Shown: positions 60,044 to 64,000 of the stretch, in pieces | Numbering within the stretch: position 1 is the first letter of the stretch | Layout of the letters: every line of letters starts with the position of its first letter | Assembly: GCA_030747595.1 (NCBI GenBank) | Contig: JASLKK010000005.1 | Span: forward strand, 124,001 to 188,000 | DNA length: 64,000 nucleotides | Direction of reading: 5' to 3' | Origin: Acidimicrobiales bacterium | GTDB taxonomy: Bacteria; Actinomycetota; Acidimicrobiia; Acidimicrobiales; MedAcidi-G1 | Translations under genes and position numbers: made by a program | Notes under the pieces: model-generated | Database searches by the model: none | Told to the model about the DNA's origin: nothing | What the model saw: the letters and a program-made list of their open reading frames with translations, nothing else

Positions 60044-61675
60044 ATGGCCGACGCCCTCCTCCCCCTCACCGAGGACCCGCACGCCACCACCACATACCGG
60101 CACCTGACCGCCGACGGCGTCTCCACCGTCGAAGGTCCCGCCGGACGGACCTTCCTGGAGGTCGAGCCGGAGGCCATCCGGCTACTGGCGGCGACGGGCA
60201 TGCGTGACATTGCCCATCTGCTTCGCCCCGCTCACCTAGCTCAGGTGGCGGCCATCCTCGACGACCCTGAGGCATCCCCCAACGACCGCTTCGTGGCCAC
60301 CGAACTCCTCCAAAACGCCTGCATCGCAGCCGGCGGAGTGCTCCCTTCCTGTCAGGACACTGGCACCGCCATCGTGTCGGCAAAGAAAGGCGAACTCGTC
60401 CTCACTGGCGGCGACGACCGGGAGGCCATCTCGCTCGGCGTACAGGACACCTACCTCACGTCGAATCTGCGTTACTCACAGCTCGCTCCGGTGGACATGT
60501 TCACCGAGCGCAACACCGGGACGAACCTGCCGGCACAGATCGAGATCGAGTCCGTTCCCGGTAGCGCCTACAAGTTTCTCTTCATGGCCAAGGGTGGCGG
60601 TTCGGCCAACAAGAGCTTTCTCTTTCAGGAGACCAAGGCGCTCCTCAACCCGGAGAGCCTGACCCGCTTCCTCGAGGAGAATCTCCGCAGCCTGGGAACA
60701 GCCGCCTGTCCGCCGTACCACCTGGCCGTGGTCATCGGCGGCACGTCGGCCGAACACACGATGCGGACCGCCAAGTACGCCTCGGCCCACTACCTAGACA
60801 ACCTGCCCACCGAGGGCAGCGAATCGGGCCACGGCTTTCGCGACCTCGACTGGGAGCAGCGGATCTTGGACATGACCCGCCAGTTCGGGATCGGCGCCCA
60901 GTTCGGCGGCAAGTACTTTTGCCATGACGTCCGGGTGGTTCGGCTGCCGCGCCACGGAGCGTCCAACCCGGTAGGGATCGCCGTGTCCTGTTCGGCCGAC
61001 CGTCAGGCCCTCGGAATGATCACCGCCGACGGCCTGTTCCTCGAGCAACTGGAGGAGGACCCCGCCCGGTACCTCCCCGAGGTGACCGACGACGACCTGT
61101 CGACCGATGTCGTGCCAATCGACCTCGGCCAGCCCATGGACGCCATACGGTCCGAACTATCGAAGCACCCGATCAAGACCCGGCTGGCACTCACCGGCAC
61201 CCTCGTGGTGGCCCGCGACATCGCCCACGCCAAGATCGCCGAGCTGCTTGACGCTGGCCAGCCCATGCCGGACTACCTGCGGGATCATCCCGTCTACTAC
61301 GCCGGTCCGGCTAAGACCCCGGAGGGCTACGCATCGGGCTCGTTCGGCCCCACCACGGCCGGCCGCATGGACGGCTACGTCGACCGTTTCCAGGAGGCCG
61401 GCGGGAGCCTCGTCATGTTGGCAAAGGGCAACCGCTCCCGTCAGGTCACCGAGGCGTGTGCCCGACACGGGGGCTTCTACCTCGGGTCCATCGGCGGTCC
61501 TGCAGCCCGGCTGGCACTGGACTCCATCCGCAAGGTCGAGGTGCTGGAGTACCCCGAACTGGGCATGGAGGCCGTGTGGCGCATAGAGGTCGAAGACTTC
61601 CCGGCCTTCGTGGTGGTCGACGACAAGGGCGGCGACTTCTTTGACGAAGTGTCGACCCCGGTCGCTCTTTCCTGA
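60044..61675 (+). CDS. Fumarate hydratase, class I (Fe-S)
   Basis: Fumarate to malate in the citric acid cycle, with an oxygen-sensitive 4Fe-4S cluster. 543 aa, the single-chain form as in E. coli FumA. N-terminal alpha domain with [16 protein letters not shown] (cluster Cys about 105), [16 protein letters not shown] and [22 protein letters not shown]-terminal beta domain with [32 protein letters not shown] and LGSIGGPAA. The non-Fe-S class II form is usual in actinobacteria, so this is worth noting. Confidence 0.94.
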   Translation: MADALLPLTEDPHATTTYRHLTADGVSTVEGPAGRTFLEVEPEAIRLLAATGMRDIAHLLRPAHLAQVAAILDDPEASPNDRFVATELLQNACIAAGGVLPSCQDTGTAIVSAKKGELVLTGGDDREAISLGVQDTYLTSNLRYSQLAPVDMFTERNTGTNLPAQIEIESVPGSAYKFLFMAKGGGSANKSFLFQETKALLNPESLTRFLEENLRSLGTAACPPYHLAVVIGGTSAEHTMRTAKYASAHYLDNLPTEGSESGHGFRDLDWEQRILDMTRQFGIGAQFGGKYFCHDVRVVRLPRHGASNPVGIAVSCSADRQALGMITADGLFLEQLEEDPARYLPEVTDDDLSTDVVPIDLGQPMDAIRSELSKHPIKTRLALTGTLVVARDIAHAKIAELLDAGQPMPDYLRDHPVYYAGPAKTPEGYASGSFGPTTAGRMDGYVDRFQEAGGSLVMLAKGNRSRQVTEACARHGGFYLGSIGGPAARLALDSIRKVEVLEYPELGMEAVWRIEVEDFPAFVVVDDKGGDFFDEVSTPVALS

Positions 61676-61693
61676 AACCCGGTGAGGCGTCGA

Positions 61694-62587
61694 TCAGACG
61701 CAGTGGTTGACCATGTGGCCCACGCCCACGATGTGCGAATCGATCCGCTGGCCCACTCCGAGGCACCGCCCCTGAGCGTCGCCCACACCGGACGGCGTAC
61801 CCGTAAACACCAGGTCACCGGCCTCGAGCGTGCACACGGCCGACAGGTAGGCCACCAACTGCTTGACGCCTACGATCATGCGACTTGTCCGACTGTCCTG
61901 ACGGACCTCGCCATCCACCGCACAGGTCAAAGGCAGGTCGTCCTGCTCGTTGAGCAGGTCCGATGAGACCACGGCCGGCCCGATGGGCCCGAAGGTGTCG
62001 TAGCTCTTTCCGAGACTGAACTGGGCTGGGGCCGACGCGTTCTGCAAAGTCCGCTCCGAAATGTCCTGACCGACGGTCACCCCGGCCAGGGCATCCCATA
62101 CCTCGGACTCGTCGAGGTCCCGACAGGTCCGACCGACTACCGCCACCAGCTCTACCTCGTAGTCGGTGCGGTCACCCACGATCCGGACATCTGCCGAAGG
62201 GCCGACCAGACACGACGGGAACTTGGTGAAGATCACCGGTGCGCTGGATGGCGCCCGACCCATCTCGTCGATATGGGCCAGATAGTTCATGCCGATGCCG
62301 AACACCTTCTGTGGTCGGGGTACTGGTGGGCCGAGATCGTCCAGGCCGACCATCCCGTCGGGATCCCCAGCGGGGATACCCCGATCATCGGTCAGCGCAT
62401 CGAGCGCACTGCTGGCCGACACCGCGGCCATGGGGTCGGCCAGACGGCCGTCGGTGAGCCGACCAAGGTCCCACCACCTCGCGGTGGCCCCATCCGTCGA
62501 TGTCCCGCCGCCACCCGGCGGGTCCACCAGCCCAACGTCCAGAAGGACGGCGCGTCCGTCGTTGAGTGCGGCCAGTCGGAATGCCAT
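61694..62587 (-). CDS. Fumarylacetoacetate hydrolase (FAH) family protein
   Basis: 297 aa. After an N-terminal domain of about 85 residues: KVFGIGMNYLAHIDEMG, PVIFTKFPSCLVGP, DYEVELVAVVGRTCRDL with metal Glu residues, VGQDISERTLQ, KSYDTFGPIGPAVV and VFTGTPSGVGDAQG. Members are acylpyruvases, 2-keto-acid hydrolases, isomerases or oxaloacetate decarboxylases; the exact reaction is not clear. Convergent with fumarase; the ATG at 62587 gives the standard start. Confidence 0.88.
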   Translation of the reverse strand: MAFRLAALNDGRAVLLDVGLVDPPGGGGTSTDGATARWWDLGRLTDGRLADPMAAVSASSALDALTDDRGIPAGDPDGMVGLDDLGPPVPRPQKVFGIGMNYLAHIDEMGRAPSSAPVIFTKFPSCLVGPSADVRIVGDRTDYEVELVAVVGRTCRDLDESEVWDALAGVTVGQDISERTLQNASAPAQFSLGKSYDTFGPIGPAVVSSDLLNEQDDLPLTCAVDGEVRQDSRTSRMIVGVKQLVAYLSAVCTLEAGDLVFTGTPSGVGDAQGRCLGVGQRIDSHIVGVGHMVNHCV

Positions 62588-62735
62588 GACCAGAGTCTCG
62601 CCCCCGCAGCGCGGATCCGTCGCCGAACCGGACCTGACAGGCGGGCCGCGACGCGCCATGATGGACATACGCACACCGTCGATCCGTCAACCATCACAAT
62701 GGGGCGGTCCGACCCCGACAACCGGAGGTTCGAGC

Positions 62736-63503
62736 TTGACCAAGCCACATGCCGTCTGCGAGGTGGAGTTGCTCACGAAGGGACCGGTGCGGCCAGCTGA
62801 CCGGACTCTGGCTTCAGCCAAGATCCAGGCCATGTGCGAGGTCGGACACGAACCGGTGCTTTCCGCGGTGGTCAAGCTGCGCATACGGGACCATTCGATG
62901 GACTCGCTGGCCGCCATTGCCGAGGCCACGCTTGACCTCAACGGTGTACCGGTCCGGGCGCACTCCTCGGCCAACACCATGACCGAGGCCATCGACGAAC
63001 TCGACGATCGTCTCACGCGTCGACTCCGGCGCCATCGCAAGCGCCTGGAAGACCGCCGCCACGATTCCGAGCCGGATGCCAGTCGAGCCCACCCCGGCTA
63101 CGCCGAGGTTCCGGCCGACGACCGCGAGGTGGTCCGCCACAAGACCCTGGCCATGGCATCTATGACCGCCGAGGAAGCCGTCGACGAGATGGACCTGCTG
63201 GACCACGGCTTCTACCTCTACGTTGACGCAGACCACGACATCGACCGGGTCGTGTACCACAACGGTGACGGGCTCATCTACGTCGTCCCGTCGGTGGACG
63301 GCGAGGAGCTTCCTGGCGACACCCGGCCCCCTATCCACCCAGCCTCGCTCGTGCTGAACCACCTCCCGGTGGAGGAGGCGGCCATGCTGCTCGACGAGGG
63401 AGACGAGCCGTTCGTGTTCTTCGCTGAACCCGAAACGAACCGTGGTCAGGTGCTCTACCGGCGCTTCGACGGCCACTACGGCCTCATAACCCCCGCCGTC
63501 TGA
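62736..63503 (+). CDS. hpf: Ribosome hibernation factor with duplicated C-terminal domain (RafH/HPF-like)
   Basis: 255 aa. Residues 1-110 are a diverged S30AE domain (CEVGHEPVLSAVVKLRIRDH, RAHSSANTMTEAIDELDDRL). Then comes a first C-terminal dimerisation domain (REVVRHKTLAMASMTAEEAV, DLLDHGFYLYVDADHD) and a second, LVLNHLPVEEAAMLLDEGDEPFVFF with YRRFDGHYGLITPA, the classic ending. Two tandem copies of this domain recall the hypoxia factor RafH of mycobacteria. TTG start at 62736 with GGAGG 7 nt upstream; the frame is open much further but lacks coding character. Confidence 0.85.
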   Translation: MTKPHAVCEVELLTKGPVRPADRTLASAKIQAMCEVGHEPVLSAVVKLRIRDHSMDSLAAIAEATLDLNGVPVRAHSSANTMTEAIDELDDRLTRRLRRHRKRLEDRRHDSEPDASRAHPGYAEVPADDREVVRHKTLAMASMTAEEAVDEMDLLDHGFYLYVDADHDIDRVVYHNGDGLIYVVPSVDGEELPGDTRPPIHPASLVLNHLPVEEAAMLLDEGDEPFVFFAEPETNRGQVLYRRFDGHYGLITPAV

Positions 63504-63531
63504 TCAGCATCTGCCTCTTTCGGTCCCTCTG

Positions 63532-64000
63532 GTGACCCACAGGATCCGGGTCGTTGGCCTCTGTGGAGGCATCGGCGCCGGTAAGTCCACGGTGGCCACC
63601 CTGCTGGCCGAACGGGGCGCCACGGTGATTGACGTGGATGCCCTCGGCCGCCAAGTCCTTACCGACGATGATGTGCATGCCGCCGTGGTGGCCGAGTTCG
63701 GCGATGGCGTGCTGGACGCCGATGGCGCCGTCGACCGAAAGGCCCTGGCCGCCGAGGTGTTCGCATCTAAGGGACGCCTCACCGACCTGGAAGCCATCAG
63801 TCACCCGGCCATCAACCGGGAGCTGGACCGCCGCCTCACCCAGTTAGCCGGCCCGACGGAGTCAGCCGGCAACATGCTGGTGATCCTGGACATGGCGGTC
63901 CTAGTGGAGAGCGACCTCGGTCGTCTCCCCAATGGTCGGGGTTACCGCGAGGTAGTTGTCGTCGAGGCCGACCTTGAGATTCGCCTGGCTCGGCTGGTGG
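63532..64000 (+). CDS. coaE: Dephospho-CoA kinase (5' part, cut by the window end)
   Basis: Last step of CoA synthesis. Reading from the GTG at 63532 gives VVGLCGGIGAGKSTVATLLA (P-loop, residues 6-25), TVIDVDALGRQVL, FGDGVLDADGAVDRKALAAEVF, LEAISHPAINREL and LVILDMAVLVESD, the order of CoaE. No stop before 64000. It follows the hibernation factor gene by 28 nt. No TANNNT or clear ribosome binding site was seen at the start. Confidence 0.9.
   Translation, partial: MTHRIRVVGLCGGIGAGKSTVATLLAERGATVIDVDALGRQVLTDDDVHAAVVAEFGDGVLDADGAVDRKALAAEVFASKGRLTDLEAISHPAINRELDRRLTQLAGPTESAGNMLVILDMAVLVESDLGRLPNGRGYREVVVVEADLEIRLARLV

Overview
The window comes from the chromosome of a high-GC actinobacterium. 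The best fit is a (possibly marine) member of the Acidimicrobiia, but that is inference; no 16S gene is present. The phylum signal comes from Actinobacteria-restricted families (DUF3039, DUF3090, DUF3107, SCO1664-like kinase, MSMEG_4193-like phosphatase), two proteins of F420-type families, a PdtaS-type histidine kinase, and start codons preceded by a TANNNT -10 hexamer (leaderless transcripts). Coding density is high, many genes overlap by 4 nt, and no insertion sequence, prophage, CRISPR array or rRNA operon was seen.

Layout. 0.1-15.4 kb, minus strand: an FMN 2-hydroxy-acid dehydrogenase, DUF3039, rpiB, tsaC, prmC, prfA, an unknown gene, rpmE (type B), rho with a low-complexity insertion, then argS-lysA-hom-thrC followed by a phosphoglycerate-mutase-like protein that probably fills the missing homoserine kinase step. 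15.4-22.4 kb: a DddP-like M24 protein, an EamA transporter, and a phnDCEE uptake operon ending in a ROK-family gene. 22.4-26.1 kb: dienelactone-hydrolase-like gene and NrtR-like Nudix regulator, divergent from a von Willebrand A protein and an ARPP-1-like protein. This is the strongest candidate here for a little-described system, probably linked to NAD/ADP-ribose. 26.1-32 kb: tRNA-Arg(CCG), a decayed SnoaL-like gene, an FrhB-like protein, a small lipoprotein, family-5 uracil-DNA glycosylase, and the phosphatase/DUF3090/SCO1664-kinase cassette.

32-40.7 kb: etfBA, a lipid kinase, a glycerophosphodiesterase, a PdtaS-like kinase, DUF3107, the Fe-S carrier Mrp divergent from a SufR-like regulator, an internally deleted cysteine desulfurase and a SixA-like phosphatase. 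40.7-47.5 kb: a complete System I cytochrome c maturation operon, ccmABCDEFGH, including a 52-residue ccmD. 47.5-56.9 kb: a septum-formation-like lipoprotein, a GH63-like hydrolase and GT4 glycosyltransferase with overlapping 5' ends, TetR, Nudix, Fur, MaoC dehydratase, acetoacetyl-CoA synthetase, a phosphatase and an LLM-class oxidoreductase. 57-64 kb: three lipoproteins (two tandem paralogues resembling small protease inhibitors), class I fumarase, an FAH-family enzyme, a hibernation factor with a duplicated C-terminal domain, and the start of coaE, cut by the window end.

The functional themes are translation termination and ribosome state (prfA, prmC, rpmE, hpf), aspartate-family amino acids, Fe-S/heme protein biogenesis (mrp, sufR-like, ccm, etf, fumarase) and redox chemistry. 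All calls rest on reading the sequence and on family knowledge; no search was run.
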